Origin: Cyanobium sp. E1_MAG_00006
GTDB taxonomy: Bacteria > Cyanobacteriota > Cyanobacteriia > PCC-6307 > Cyanobiaceae
Assembly (NCBI GenBank): GCA_027488975.1
Contig: JAIYAQ010000023.1
Location: 116,536 to 180,535 of the forward strand
Direction: 5' to 3'
Length of the DNA: 64,000 nt
In this document: piece by piece, positions 1 to 8,598 of the stretch
Layout: each line of letters begins with the position of its first letter
Position numbering within the stretch: the first letter of the stretch is position 1
Made by a program: the position numbers and the translations under genes
Notes under the pieces: generated by a model
Told to the model about the DNA's origin: nothing
Databases searched by the model: none
Seen by the model: the letters and a program-made list of their open reading frames with translations, nothing else

Positions 1-490
1 CGAACGAGTAGCGGGCCTTCACCCACTGCTCCCCGCCAGCCCCATTGGAGTCGGCCGGATCCCGCAGCCGGAAGCTGTAGGTGCCGGCATCCAGAGCGCT
101 GTTGCAGCCCAGTTGGATCATTCGGCTGTCGATCCGCCCGCGGGGTGCCCTGGCCAGGAAGTCGCTGAAGTAATCGCGGATGGCGGCATGTGTGCGGCGC
201 GGCTCGGCCGAGAGGGTGGGCAGCAGCAGGGCATCGTCGCTGTAGAGCGAGGCCACCTGGTCTGGATCGCCGCTGGCCAGGGCTTCATTCCAGCGCTCGA
301 ACAGGGCGGCCACCTGCCGCTCGCTGATCGGGGCGCAGGCGGTTGCCGCCAGTGCCTCCGCCAGCGCTGCCACAGGCAGGGCGGCGCCGAGCAGCATCTG
401 CAGGCCCAGGGTCAATGCGGCCAGCCCCAGGCCGAGGCGCCGCAGCGCCGCAGCGGCGGCAGCTGAACAGGTGCGTGGTGGCGGGGGCAT
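1..490 (-). CDS. Exported SnoaL-like (DUF4440-type) protein, 3' end outside window
   Basis: Read on the minus strand from an ATG at 490; the frame stays open to the left edge, so the C-terminus is missing. The first ~45 residues are an Ala/Leu-rich stretch ending near ALPVAALAEA, consistent with a signal peptide. After it comes ISERQVAALFERWNEALASGDPDQVASLYSDDALLLPTLS in sense, the typical first helix and strand of the NTF2/SnoaL-like fold (also called calcium/calmodulin kinase II association domain), followed by RRTHAAIRDYFSDFL. Proteins of this kind bind small molecules or are of unknown role; no catalytic residue can be assigned. It diverges from the ParB-like gene at 570, leaving ~80 bases for both promoters. 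Fold assignment is fairly secure; function is not known. Confidence 0.7.
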   Translation of the reverse strand, partial: MPPPPRTCSAAAAAALRRLGLGLAALTLGLQMLLGAALPVAALAEALAATACAPISERQVAALFERWNEALASGDPDQVASLYSDDALLLPTLSAEPRRTHAAIRDYFSDFLARAPRGRIDSRMIQLGCNSALDAGTYSFRLRDPADSNGAGGEQWVKARYSF

Positions 491-569
491 GGTGCGGCAG
501 CCGGCGGCGATGGCTTTACAGGACAGGGGGGAACGCGGAATGGTTGCCGGCTGGATTTAGGGTCGCCCG

Positions 570-1256
570 ATGGCGCTGCGGCTTCCTCCGTTCCAAACCT
601 TGCCAGCCCCCCCCGCTGATGGTGGCGGTTTGCTGGAGGTGCCGCTGGCTGAGCTGCAGCCCACCCAGCTGTGTGTGGGCATGGCCGAGATCCGTAGCCG
701 ACAGCTGGATTTCGCCAAGGACGACCCACAGGAGCGGCGTCGCTACCTACGCCGCAAGCCCACGCCGTTGGTACGCAGCGCCAGCGGCGAGCTGTGGATG
801 GTGGACCGTCATCACCGGCTGCGGGCTCTGCTGGAACTGGATCCAGAGGCCATGGCCTTCGGCTATGTCGCCCTGCAGCTGGAGGTGCGTGATCGCGATC
901 AGGTGCTGGCGGAGCTGCACAGCCGCGGCTGGCTGTACCTCTATGACGGCCGCGGCCTCGGGCCCCTTGCGCCGGCTGCTCTGCCCCACAGTCTGCGCGG
1001 CACCCAGGACGATCCCTATCGCAGCCTGGTGTGGAAGCTCAAGCGCGAGGGGGTGGTGGCCCCGGCACCGCTGATTCCGTTCCATGAGTTCCGCTGGGGG
1101 GCCTGGCTGCGCAGCCGCACCCTGCCCCCCTTCAGCTCCGATCGCCTCGAGCCGGCGCTGCCGGCGGCGCGGGCCCTGGCCCGCTCCAGTGCGGCCTCCC
1201 ACATGGCGGGCTGGCAGGGGCTACAGCAACCAGCAGAGCACCGAGCCGATGCTTAA
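570..1256 (+). CDS. ParB-like nuclease-domain protein (ParBc_2 type)
   Basis: A 228-residue soluble protein. Residues ~20-115 carry the ParB/sulfiredoxin-like core: LLEVPLAELQPTQLCVGMAEI, then RRYLRRKPTPLVR, then a DRHHRLRAL motif that corresponds to the nucleotide-binding loop of the family. The C-terminal half contains conserved-looking DDPYRSLVWKLKREG and FHEFRWGAWLR segments typical of stand-alone ParBc_2 proteins. There is no helix-turn-helix DNA-binding part as in true chromosome-partition ParB, so it is unlikely to be the segregation factor. The Ala/Arg-rich tail overlaps the 3' end of the convergent channel gene by 36 bases. Its substrate is unknown. Confidence 0.65.
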   Translation: MALRLPPFQTLPAPPADGGGLLEVPLAELQPTQLCVGMAEIRSRQLDFAKDDPQERRRYLRRKPTPLVRSASGELWMVDRHHRLRALLELDPEAMAFGYVALQLEVRDRDQVLAELHSRGWLYLYDGRGLGPLAPAALPHSLRGTQDDPYRSLVWKLKREGVVAPAPLIPFHEFRWGAWLRSRTLPPFSSDRLEPALPAARALARSSAASHMAGWQGLQQPAEHRADA

Positions 1257-2447
1257 GGCGAGCAGGCAGCCAATCTGGAAGCGGCGATCGACGCGGTTGA
1301 TCTCGGCCTCGATCACGGCTCGCTGTTCCGCCGTGCCATGGGGAATCGCGTGGTTGAGGCGGTTGGCCGCCCACACGTAAAGGGCGAAGCAGGCCAGGCA
1401 GAGGGCGTAGGCGAGGCTGTAGATGCGGTCGATGAAGGTGAGGTAGGGCAGTTGCGGCAGCACGTTGCGGTAGGAGGCCTGCAGAAACACCAGCGTCAGC
1501 ACCGCTGTGGCAGGCAGGGCGATGCGGACATCCCAGAGGCGGCTCGAGAGTGAGGGGCTGAGGATCACGATCGCCATCACCACCAGCAGCGGCTGGAACA
1601 GCGACCACACCGAGGCCTTCACGGAGCGTGCATAGAGCACATCAAACAGGATCTGGCTGTACGACACCGACGCCGGCCGCGTGCTGTTGCCCTCGCGCAG
1701 ACCGAAATCGCTGTCGTAGATGTGCCGGAACTCAGCCATGCTCCAGCCGCGGGTGATGAAGCCGTTCACATCGATGGCATGGCCGACGCCGGAATCGGCG
1801 AGGTCAGGAATCAGGCGCAGCTTCTCGAAGCGGAACTGATCGCTTTCGTCATTCACCTCCAGCGCAATCGGCAGGTGCATGCGCTGGAAGGGGAAATGAT
1901 GAAGGCCGAGATGTTCGATCGATAACTTGGTGGAGTAGGTGATCAGCTGGTAGTAGTCGCCATTGGCCAGACGCATCGGTGCATCACCCACCGGCGTCAG
2001 GCGACTATCCCAGCCCTCCACGTTGTTCACGAACACCAGCAGCCGGGTGGGCTCCATGCCGGCGGCCTCGAATTTGGCCTGCAGCGCCGGGCTCCAGCTG
2101 GTCCAGAGCAGGCCATCACTGGCGTACATCGGCACTGCCATGTCGATGCTGTAGTTGTTGGTCACGAACAGGCCGACGCGCATGGTGTCCACGTCGGCAC
2201 CGATCGGTGTGTGCTCCAGTTCGGCGCTGCTGGCGTAGGTGCGCCGCAGTTCCTTCAGGGCAGCGTCGGCCGGGCCACGTTCACGAGGCAGCGCCTGGGC
2301 GATCAGCTGATCACTGGGGGCGATCGCCTGCGGTTCGAGCCACTGCAGCGTGTGCCAGCCCAGCAGCAGCACCAGGCACAGGGCCGCCAGAGGCAGCAGG
2401 CGTCGCCGGTGGCGATGCAGCAGCGCGAGGATCGGGGCGCGTGTCAT
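1221..2447 (-). CDS. Pentameric ligand-gated ion channel (Cys-loop family) homologue
   Basis: A 408-residue membrane protein with the order of parts of bacterial pentameric ligand-gated channels: an N-terminal hydrophobic anchor (~17-33), an extracytoplasmic ligand-binding part (~85-270) and four C-terminal membrane segments (M1 ~279-297, M2 ~304-324, M3 ~338-361, M4 ~391-408). Diagnostic pieces are a hydrophobic strand with SIDM near 100, HHFPFQRMHLPI at 183-194 (the Cys-loop region, lacking the two cysteines as in prokaryotes), and LPQLPYLTFID at 330-340, which closely matches the M2-M3 loop of the Erwinia channel ELIC. The M3-M4 loop is short, as in bacteria. It is last in an operon, overlapping the ATP-grasp gene by 4 bases. 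Ligand and ion selectivity cannot be read from the sequence. Confidence 0.82.
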   Translation of the reverse strand: MTRAPILALLHRHRRRLLPLAALCLVLLLGWHTLQWLEPQAIAPSDQLIAQALPRERGPADAALKELRRTYASSAELEHTPIGADVDTMRVGLFVTNNYSIDMAVPMYASDGLLWTSWSPALQAKFEAAGMEPTRLLVFVNNVEGWDSRLTPVGDAPMRLANGDYYQLITYSTKLSIEHLGLHHFPFQRMHLPIALEVNDESDQFRFEKLRLIPDLADSGVGHAIDVNGFITRGWSMAEFRHIYDSDFGLREGNSTRPASVSYSQILFDVLYARSVKASVWSLFQPLLVVMAIVILSPSLSSRLWDVRIALPATAVLTLVFLQASYRNVLPQLPYLTFIDRIYSLAYALCLACFALYVWAANRLNHAIPHGTAEQRAVIEAEINRVDRRFQIGCLLALSIGSVLCWLL

Positions 2448-3961
2448 GGCAGCTGGTCGCGGCTGGCTCTGGCCTGCAGGCTGCCCGCCCGCTGGATCAG
2501 CCGCTCGGCGGTGGCGTCGTACACCGCGGCGGCCTCCTCAGCGCTGCGGCCGATGCAGGTCATGCCGAGCTTGCCGAATTCCGAGAGGCAGCCCAGCAGA
2601 TGGAACACGCTGCCCCGCAGCTGCGCCGGGTCGTAGTGGAGGTCGGCCTCGGCCACGATGTCCACCAGGTCGGCCGGCAGCAGGCCACGCAGGCGTGGAT
2701 CGGTGAGGTTGTCGGTGGCGCGGTAGTGCAGCGCCTGGCCGGTGGGGGAGAGGAAGGCACCGCTGTTCTGGTCGAGCGCGCCCCAGGTGATCGCCCGCAG
2801 GGCCATGTAGGGGTGGGTGGTGCCCCCCTGCCGCAGGTTCACCTCGATCGCCTGCAGATCCCAGCGGCCATCGAGGCGGCGGGCGATGAAGTCGACGGCA
2901 TAGCGCTCCAGCGCTCCTTCGGCCGCCAGCGCCTCCCCCACCGCCCGGCCGTGGCGCATCAGCTCCAGCCGGTAGGCATCCTCGGCCGGAAAGCAACAGC
3001 CCAGGTAGGTCTGCCCGCTTGGTCCGCCGAGGATCTGCTCGTGGGTGGAGAGCACCTCCACCGTGCCGCCCGGATGGATCGTGCCCTGCACGCTCGGCGA
3101 TGTGAGGGCATCGCCGCCCTCCAGCCAGGCCTCCACCAGGGCGCCCTGCTGCGCCAGCAGCGTGCGCCAGTCGGGGGCCGGCATCGGCAGGGTGTCGAGC
3201 GCGGCCCGCAGCCGGGCCCGCCGCTGCGGGCCGCTGAGCTCCGCCAGCTGCAGCGGCTCCAGTTCCAGCGGTGCATTGCCCTCACCGCTGAGGCCTTCGT
3301 TGAGCTTCACCACGCAGCGGCGCAGCTGCGGCTGGCCCTCCCAGAGCTCGGCCGTCACCTCCGCCAGGGCGTCGAGGTCGTGCACCAGGGCGCTGCCGGC
3401 GGGATGGGGCACGCCGCAGCGGGCGAACAGCTCGCGGCTGCCGGCCTTGCTGCCCCACCAGCCCAGGGCCGGATCGGTGCCCAGCAGCGGCACCTGCAGC
3501 AGCTCTGAGAGGCGTTTCTCCAGCTCCGTCACCACGAAGCAGCTGATGTAGCTGCGCCCCGGCCTCAGCAGTTCCTTGATGCGGGCCAGCAGCGCCGGTC
3601 GCTCCAGCAGCTTCTCGGTGAGCGGCCGGGCGGAGGCGTCGTCGGCATCAAAGAGATGCAGGCGCCGGCGGGCGTGGGACGTGGGCACGCCCGGCAGCAG
3701 TTCCAGCACCGCATCCACCACCAGCTCGGGCAGCAGCTTGCTGGTCACGTAGATGGCCCGCACGCCGGGATCGCGCAGGCGCATCAGCGCGAACAGCTGC
3801 CGCTCCTCGTAGTGATGCGCGCCTGTCACCAGTTCGATCAGGTGGCGGTCCATCGACAGCGACGGCACCACCAGCAGGTCGACATCGGGGCCATCGCCCA
3901 CGTGCTGGAAGCCCCAGTCGGGCTGCAGCTGGTTCTGGAGCTCGCGGAAGGAGAGGGTCAT
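2444..3961 (-). CDS. ATP-grasp ligase, PGM1-related peptide-ligase type
   Basis: A 505-residue cytosolic protein starting at the ATG that overlaps the upstream transporter stop by 4 bases (ATGA). Residues 1-160 form a pre-ATP-grasp domain; GWWGSKAGSRELFARCGVPHP (168-187, ends given loosely) begins the ATP-grasp core, VVKLNEGLSGEGNA (217-230) holds the ATP-contacting lysine and small loop, and EVNLRQGGTTHP (373-384) is the Mg-binding strand in the form seen in PGM1-type ligases. The C-terminal ~100 residues match the extra domain of that group. Known members join an amino group to a carboxylate, for example in peptide natural-product synthesis; the substrates here are unknown. Its place between a transporter and a ligand-gated channel suggests that a small amine or peptide is made, moved and sensed by this operon, which is an inference. 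Confidence 0.75.
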   Translation of the reverse strand: MTLSFRELQNQLQPDWGFQHVGDGPDVDLLVVPSLSMDRHLIELVTGAHHYEERQLFALMRLRDPGVRAIYVTSKLLPELVVDAVLELLPGVPTSHARRRLHLFDADDASARPLTEKLLERPALLARIKELLRPGRSYISCFVVTELEKRLSELLQVPLLGTDPALGWWGSKAGSRELFARCGVPHPAGSALVHDLDALAEVTAELWEGQPQLRRCVVKLNEGLSGEGNAPLELEPLQLAELSGPQRRARLRAALDTLPMPAPDWRTLLAQQGALVEAWLEGGDALTSPSVQGTIHPGGTVEVLSTHEQILGGPSGQTYLGCCFPAEDAYRLELMRHGRAVGEALAAEGALERYAVDFIARRLDGRWDLQAIEVNLRQGGTTHPYMALRAITWGALDQNSGAFLSPTGQALHYRATDNLTDPRLRGLLPADLVDIVAEADLHYDPAQLRGSVFHLLGCLSEFGKLGMTCIGRSAEEAAAVYDATAERLIQRAGSLQARASRDQLP

Positions 3962-5253
3962 GGCAGGTGGACGGGGATCGTCAGCTGACGGCGGCTGGTA
4001 CGCACCGCCTGCAGGGCCCAGAGACCGAAAGGAAGGACATAGAGCGGCGTGGCCCAGGGCCAGTTCCGGTTCTCCTGCAGCCAGGTGGCGACCAGTGGTG
4101 CTGTGCCGGCGAACAGGGCCATCGCCAGGGAGTAGCTGATCGAGAACACGGCACAGCGCTGGCGCGTGGGCAGCAGCGCCACCCCCAGAACCCCCTGGGC
4201 GCCCATGGTGGCCATGAGCGGCAGCAGCATCACCGCCAGGGCCAGCGCCAGGGATCCAAGGGTGCCGTGCTGCCCGATCAGCAGACCCGCCGGCATCACC
4301 AGCAGCAGGGCGATGTTGCCCCAGCGGTTGGCCAGTACCAGGCCCCAGCGGTCGGCCAGATGGCCGCCGAGCAGCACCAGCGGCAGGCCGATGGTCTGCA
4401 GCACGGTGGCCACCGTGTTGGCGGCGGCGCTGTTGCCCAGCCGCTGGCCGGTGAAGTCCACCAGGAACACGAACGCCAGATAGAAGATCACGTTGGCGAA
4501 GCTCACCAGCCCCATCACCCGCAGCACCAGCCGCCACTGCCGCCCCACCTGGGCCAGCCGCCAGGCCATGGCGCTGCCGAGATCGCGCAGGCCGCGCAGG
4601 GGCGGGGCATCGGCATCGGGCGGCAGGGTTTCAGGCATCGAACGCCGCATCCACAGCCCCAGCACCGCCACCACGGCCCCCAGCAGGAATGGCAGCCGCC
4701 ATCCCCAGGCGGCCATCGCCTGCTGACCCACGGCCCAGCCGATCAGCGCTGCCGTGAACGAGCCGAGGCTGAAGCCCACCAGGCCGCCGGCGATCGCCAG
4801 GCTGGAGAGGAAGCCGGCATGGCCGCTGGCGGCCGCCTCGGTGGCGTAGGTGATGCTGCCGGTGAATTCGCCGCCCACCGAGAAGCCCTGCAGCATCCGC
4901 ATCAGCACCAGCAGCACGCCGGCGCTGATGCCGATCTGGGCGTGGGTAGGCAGCAGACCGATCGCCAGGCTCGAGAGGCCCATGATCACAATGCTCAGGC
5001 TGAGCATCAGCCGCCGCCCCAGCAGATCCCCCAGCGGACCCAGCACCAGGCTGCCCACCGGCCGCATCAGATAGCCCACGGCGAACACGCCGAAGGAGGC
5101 CATGGTCTGCAGGGCGGGCACCTCGGCGGGAAAGAAGGCCGCCCCGAGGGCGCTGGCCACGTAGCCGTAGACCGCGAAGTCGTACCACTCGAGGGCGTTG
5201 CCCAGCAGGGCCGCCAGGGCAGCGGTGCGGCGTTGGCGGCGCGTCAGGTCCAT
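3958..5253 (-). CDS. MFS transporter, metabolite:H+ symporter (MHS/ProP-like) family
   Basis: A 431-residue, twelve-segment inner-membrane carrier. The opening RRTAALAALLGNALEWYDFAVYGY is the hallmark N-terminus of the MHS family (ProP, KgtP, ShiA), followed by VGYLMRPVGSLVLGPLGD and GRR at the 2-3 loop, and RMLQGFSVGGEFTGSITYATE in segment 5. Family members take up betaine, proline, alpha-ketoglutarate, shikimate or citrate with protons. The gene is first in the operon that continues with the ATP-grasp ligase (4-base overlap) and the ion channel (4-base overlap), so the carried compound may be substrate or product of the ligase. Direction of transport cannot be judged from the sequence. Confidence 0.85.
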   Translation of the reverse strand: MDLTRRQRRTAALAALLGNALEWYDFAVYGYVASALGAAFFPAEVPALQTMASFGVFAVGYLMRPVGSLVLGPLGDLLGRRLMLSLSIVIMGLSSLAIGLLPTHAQIGISAGVLLVLMRMLQGFSVGGEFTGSITYATEAAASGHAGFLSSLAIAGGLVGFSLGSFTAALIGWAVGQQAMAAWGWRLPFLLGAVVAVLGLWMRRSMPETLPPDADAPPLRGLRDLGSAMAWRLAQVGRQWRLVLRVMGLVSFANVIFYLAFVFLVDFTGQRLGNSAAANTVATVLQTIGLPLVLLGGHLADRWGLVLANRWGNIALLLVMPAGLLIGQHGTLGSLALALAVMLLPLMATMGAQGVLGVALLPTRQRCAVFSISYSLAMALFAGTAPLVATWLQENRNWPWATPLYVLPFGLWALQAVRTSRRQLTIPVHLP

Positions 5254-5296
5254 CGCGCCACTCTGCTGGCGTCGTGGCGGGCTGTCGATTCCTGGC

Positions 5297-6697
5297 TCAG
5301 AAGCTGAGGCTCAGCTGCAGGATGGCGGCCAGGATCGAGGGCACCGGCTGGGGGGCGGCGCTGGGGTTGAGGATCCACTGCAGCGTGGGCTGCAGGTTGA
5401 GGTTGGCGTTGAGCTGGAACTGATAGCCCAGCTCCACCATCGCCTCATGGCGGCTGGGCCAGCTGCCGATTGCCGTCGGATTGAGGCCGGCCCGGCCGGC
5501 ACCCAGCACCAGCAGATCCAGGGGGCGGCTCGGCAGAGGGCCCTGCACCACCAGCCCCGCCGCCAGGAAGTTTGGGGTGATGGTGGTGCTGGTGTCAGCT
5601 GTCCAGGCGCCGCCGATCCAGACGCGTTCATCCAGACCGATCGGCAGGCCGCTGCGCAGGGTGGCGGAGCCATAGAGCCCGTTGCTCTCTGGCCCGTTCT
5701 GGTAACCCCCGAAGCTCAGCAGCGCGGCGGGCAGCCGGTTCTGCACCGCCACGGGGTGGCGGCAGCCGGGCCGGCGCCGCACCACCCCGGCGGCGGTGCG
5801 ACAGGCGCTCACGGGGGTGCCGGTTGCTGGGCTCCAACCCACCGGCGCCCAGTTGACCTGCAGCATCTGGGCCGTCCCCGAGGGTGTTTCGACCCAGGGG
5901 GCCAGACTGCCCAGCCATTCGGCCAGGGGCTGGGTGGTGTTGAGATCAAACCAGCCGTAACTCAGCGTCAGCGCAGGGTTGGGCTGCACGGTCACGATTC
6001 CCCCCAGCGCGGCGTAGGGGCTGATCGGCAGGCCGTTGATGTTGATGTTGAGGGTGTTGTTGAACGCCGAATGGACGTAGAGGTCGAAGACCGGCGCTGA
6101 AATAAAGCTGGGGTTGAGGGGCACGATGCCGGCCTTGATCCCCAGCCAGCCATCGCCGCTGCTGCGGTTGAGGCTCACCTCACTGAGCAGGAAGCCTTTG
6201 GGGTAGGCGGCCTGCTGCAGCGGGAACAGGGCTCCGATGTCGGCGCTGTAGAGGTCGTTGCCGCTGTTGTGGGTGAGGCTGGTCTTGAGGCTCCAGTGGT
6301 CCAGCTCGCTCCAGCTGCCGGGCGGGCGTGCCAGGCCGCGTCCGGCGCTCAGGGCGATCACGGTCTGCCCGATCCAGGCGGCCTGCTGTGTTGTGCCACC
6401 GATCGGGTTCGCTGCCGGTTCGGCGGTGAAGCTGACGCCGAGGGTCAGCCAGTCGGGAAGCTGAAGCAGCTGCTGGGAGGCGATCCAGCCCTCCTTGAGC
6501 TGCAGCGGCTCCGGCGCCGGGATGGCTGTGGCTGGTGTGGGGGCGTCTTTCGCTGGGTCCGTTGCTGGGGCCGGTGCTGTTGTCGCGGCTGCTGCCGGCT
6601 CGGCCCGCAGACCAGGGCTCGGCCAGCTGCCCAGCCAGAGCAGTCCGATCAACAGATGTCGGACCGTCGGGCTGCAGCGCTGGCGCGTCCTGCCCAT
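5297..6697 (-). CDS. Outer-membrane porin, carbohydrate-selective (OprB-like) type
   Basis: I use the ATG at 6697, which gives MGRTRQRCSPTVRHLLIGLLW..., a good signal peptide; the frame opens as far as a GTG at 6760, but that lies inside an inverted repeat. The mature part (466 residues in all) begins with an Ala/Pro-rich spacer, then alternating hydrophobic strands rich in aromatic and glycine residues, for example GDGWLGIKAGIVPLNPSF and NPALTLSYGWFDLN, and ends in a terminal phenylalanine (QLSLSF), the usual outer-membrane assembly signal. It resembles cyanobacterial carbohydrate porins, but lacks the N-terminal SLH domain of the common Som porins. It probably forms a diffusion channel in the outer membrane. 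Confidence 0.7.
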   Translation of the reverse strand: MGRTRQRCSPTVRHLLIGLLWLGSWPSPGLRAEPAAAATTAPAPATDPAKDAPTPATAIPAPEPLQLKEGWIASQQLLQLPDWLTLGVSFTAEPAANPIGGTTQQAAWIGQTVIALSAGRGLARPPGSWSELDHWSLKTSLTHNSGNDLYSADIGALFPLQQAAYPKGFLLSEVSLNRSSGDGWLGIKAGIVPLNPSFISAPVFDLYVHSAFNNTLNININGLPISPYAALGGIVTVQPNPALTLSYGWFDLNTTQPLAEWLGSLAPWVETPSGTAQMLQVNWAPVGWSPATGTPVSACRTAAGVVRRRPGCRHPVAVQNRLPAALLSFGGYQNGPESNGLYGSATLRSGLPIGLDERVWIGGAWTADTSTTITPNFLAAGLVVQGPLPSRPLDLLVLGAGRAGLNPTAIGSWPSRHEAMVELGYQFQLNANLNLQPTLQWILNPSAAPQPVPSILAAILQLSLSF

Positions 6698-6756
6698 CGC
6701 AGAGGGGTTCGGCCGGCTCAGCATCCCGGCTGGCAGCCGCGATGGCAACGGCAATG

Positions 6757-6784
6757 GCACCGGCCGGCTCCAGCCGGCCGGTGC
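6757..6784. terminator. 13-bp perfect inverted repeat between linker and porin genes
   Basis: The arms GCACCGGCCGGCT and AGCCGGCCGGTGC are separated by only CC. A short T run (GGTTTT) follows on the plus strand, not on the minus strand on which both flanking genes are read. It sits 11 bases after the linker stop and most likely ends or stabilises the linker transcript. The GC-rich stem covers the alternative GTG of the porin frame. Confidence 0.55.
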
Positions 6785-6795
6785 GGTTTTGAGGC

Positions 6796-7884
6796 TCAGC
6801 CCTGCTTGGACTTCGCTCTGGCCTTGGCCTTCGGCTTGGGCGCTTCCTTGGCTTCGCCTGCGCTGGTGTTGGCGCTGGCTTCACCACTCACCACCACGCT
6901 CACCACCTTGCCGCCCTGGCGGATCACCCGCTGCAGGGCTTCGTTCATGCGGCTGAAGGGCACGCGGGTGGTGTAAGCGCCGTGGCGCACGAAGGCGTTG
7001 TTGGCGATGCCGGTGGCGGTGATCGTCACCACGCGGCTGCCTTCTGAGGCGGCACCGGCGCTGGGGGTGGACACCAGCAGCTCGTTGCTGCGGAAGCCGT
7101 AGGCCGGGCTGCCGTCGATGCGGCGATCGCTGGGCAGATCACCGCTGGGCAGCTCACTGCCCTCCGCCACCGCGGAGCGGAAGGGTCCATCGGTGCTGAT
7201 GTGGGCGTACTGCGCAGCCGTGGGGGCTTGGGCCCAGCTGGTGGCGGACGTGGCCACCCGCACGGCGCTGCCGGCGCCGGCCACGGGGATCGGCCGGTCC
7301 TGGTGCAGGGCCTGACCGAGCTTGAACTGGGTGCCGCTGCCGTCGCCCTTCACCGAGGCGGCGGCACCGTGGGCCAGCTGCATCAGCCAGGAGAACTGGC
7401 GGCCCTCATGGCCCACGGCGTAGTTCCAGCCGTGCAGGTGCGGCACGCTGTCGTTACCGAAGTTGGCGTTGTATTCCGCGCTATCGAGGTAGGAATCGAT
7501 CTCGGCGTCGTAGCCCTGCTCCTGCAGGATCGTGAAGTGGTGCAGCATCTCCGCCTTGTTCTGGGGAGCCCGGCCGAGCAGATGCTTGTGGTTGAGCTCG
7601 ATGAAGCGGTAGGGGTTGCAGTTCTCGAAGAAGCGGGAGCGGTATTGCGCGCTCTTGGCCACGGTGCGCACGAATTCGCGCACGTTGAGATAGCCGTTGA
7701 TGAACAGCGATTCAGCTCCTTCAAGCCGCTCGCTTTTCATCAGGTACTGGCCGCCCAGCACCTGCTGATACACGGCACGGATGATGGTGCGCTTGTCGCT
7801 GTCGGAGGCGTGGCGCCAGTGCTCTTTGTGTTGGCCGTTGGCAAACCGCTCGATGCCCAGGGCGGGCGCTTTCACGAGAGACAT
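6796..7884 (-). CDS. Phycobilisome rod linker polypeptide with CpcD domain
   Basis: The ATG at 7884 gives MSLVKAPALGIERFANGQ, a normal rod-linker start; an in-frame extension upstream is unlikely to be translated. Residues ~20-155 are the PBS linker domain: RTIIRAVYQQVLGGQYLMKSERLEGAES, NVREFVRTVAKSAQYRSRFFENCNPYRFIELNHKHLLGRAP and EIDSYLDSAEYNANFG in sense. Residues ~270-325 (TITATGIANNAFVRHGAYT to GGKVVSVVVSG) form a CpcD-like capping domain, followed by a Lys/Ala tail. At 362 residues it is longer than CpcC, closer to phycoerythrin-associated or orphan rod linkers. It stacks phycobiliprotein hexamers in the rod; whether it binds phycocyanin or phycoerythrin cannot be decided here, because no phycobiliprotein gene is nearby. 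Confidence 0.9.
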   Translation of the reverse strand: MSLVKAPALGIERFANGQHKEHWRHASDSDKRTIIRAVYQQVLGGQYLMKSERLEGAESLFINGYLNVREFVRTVAKSAQYRSRFFENCNPYRFIELNHKHLLGRAPQNKAEMLHHFTILQEQGYDAEIDSYLDSAEYNANFGNDSVPHLHGWNYAVGHEGRQFSWLMQLAHGAAASVKGDGSGTQFKLGQALHQDRPIPVAGAGSAVRVATSATSWAQAPTAAQYAHISTDGPFRSAVAEGSELPSGDLPSDRRIDGSPAYGFRSNELLVSTPSAGAASEGSRVVTITATGIANNAFVRHGAYTTRVPFSRMNEALQRVIRQGGKVVSVVVSGEASANTSAGEAKEAPKPKAKARAKSKQG

Positions 7885-8020
7885 GAGGGTCGGGCAGGCA
7901 GACAGGGGGAGAGGCGTGAGCACACGCCGCCTGCGCGACCGTAGGCAGAGCATTTGTGTTTGTCTGCCGACCTTTGCGACCTCTTTACCTGGGAGCAGCT
8001 ATGGGCGTGCCGCGCTGCTG

Positions 8021-8194
8021 TCAGCCGGGGGTGATGACTTCCAGCACCTGACCACTGGCACACACCGTGCGGCAGCGGCGCTGTTCCCGCCGGCTGAGTT
8101 TGCAGGCGGCGATGTAGGCGAGCAGGGGATTGGGGTAGGTCTTGAGTTGATCCCAGGCACCATCGGCGCGCTGGGCCTGCAGCTTGGTCTGCAT
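8021..8194 (-). CDS. Small hypothetical protein (57 aa)
   Basis: ATG at 8194, TGA at 8021-8023. The sequence starts MQTKLQAQRADGAWDQLKTY and continues PNPLLAYIAACKLSRREQRRC, ending RTVCASGQVLEVITPG. It has a plausible soluble composition with no low-complexity bias, and third codon positions are strongly GC, as in neighbouring genes. It lies between the linker promoter and the VOC remnant, on the same strand. No function is recognised. Confidence 0.5.
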   Translation of the reverse strand: MQTKLQAQRADGAWDQLKTYPNPLLAYIAACKLSRREQRRCRTVCASGQVLEVITPG

Positions 8195-8259
8195 GGGGCG
8201 GCGGGGGAAGGGACGCGCGGAGCCTATGGAGCGCCCCCTCCCTTCGCCGGTAACAGCCG

Positions 8260-8598
8260 TTACTGGAATGCGGGCTTCCGGTCACGATCGACACCCCGGA
8301 CCCTGTTCAGATCCCGATCCCTGACCTCGCTCAGCTCCCGCCGGCCCAGAACCGCCTGGGGATCGCTGTTGTGCTTGAACTCGAGCCAGTTGCCGGATGG
8401 ATCCTGCAGGAAGAACGTCCAGTGCCCCAGCGGCTCATCGCGGAAGCGGCACTTCGGTGCCACGCGAAAGGGTTCGCCCTGGTCCTCGATGCGCTCCCGC
8501 AAGTGCTGCCACTCCTCGAGCGTCGCGCAGATCAGGCCGAAATGGCGGGGATCGACAGGTGGAATTGGGCCCGTTCCACGGCGGCCTTTGACCGGTGG
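8260..8598 (-). pseudogene. 5'-truncated VOC (glyoxalase-fold) protein remnant
   Basis: The frame reads VDPRHFGLICATLEEWQHL, then RERIEDQGEPFRVAPKCRF, then HWTFFLQDPSGNWLEFKHN. This is the second half of a VOC-superfamily protein of the glyoxalase/dioxygenase type; the DPSGNWLEFK strand carries the metal-ligand glutamate. The expected first half (HxAFPV...FY...LG) is absent. No credible ATG exists: the frame opens immediately after the pyrC stop codon at 8599-8601 and lies in the same reading frame as pyrC. I read it as a decayed gene whose 5' half was lost at the pyrC boundary; a TTG at 8502 could in principle start an 80-residue product. Confidence 0.65.

Noticed and set aside
1979..3508. 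Long plus-strand frame (509 codons) opposite the channel/ligase genes
   Set aside because: Composition is His/Gln/Ala/Arg-rich without motifs, and it is fully antisense to two well-supported genes. GC-rich codons on one strand open such frames on the other.
3967..5307. Plus-strand frame opposite the MHS transporter
   Set aside because: Extreme Gln/His/Gly content with no domain; a shadow of the real membrane-protein gene.
7872..8294. Minus-strand 140-codon frame over the linker promoter and the 57-aa ORF
   Set aside because: His/Pro/Arg/Ser-rich without motifs; the overlapping 57-residue frame has more natural composition.
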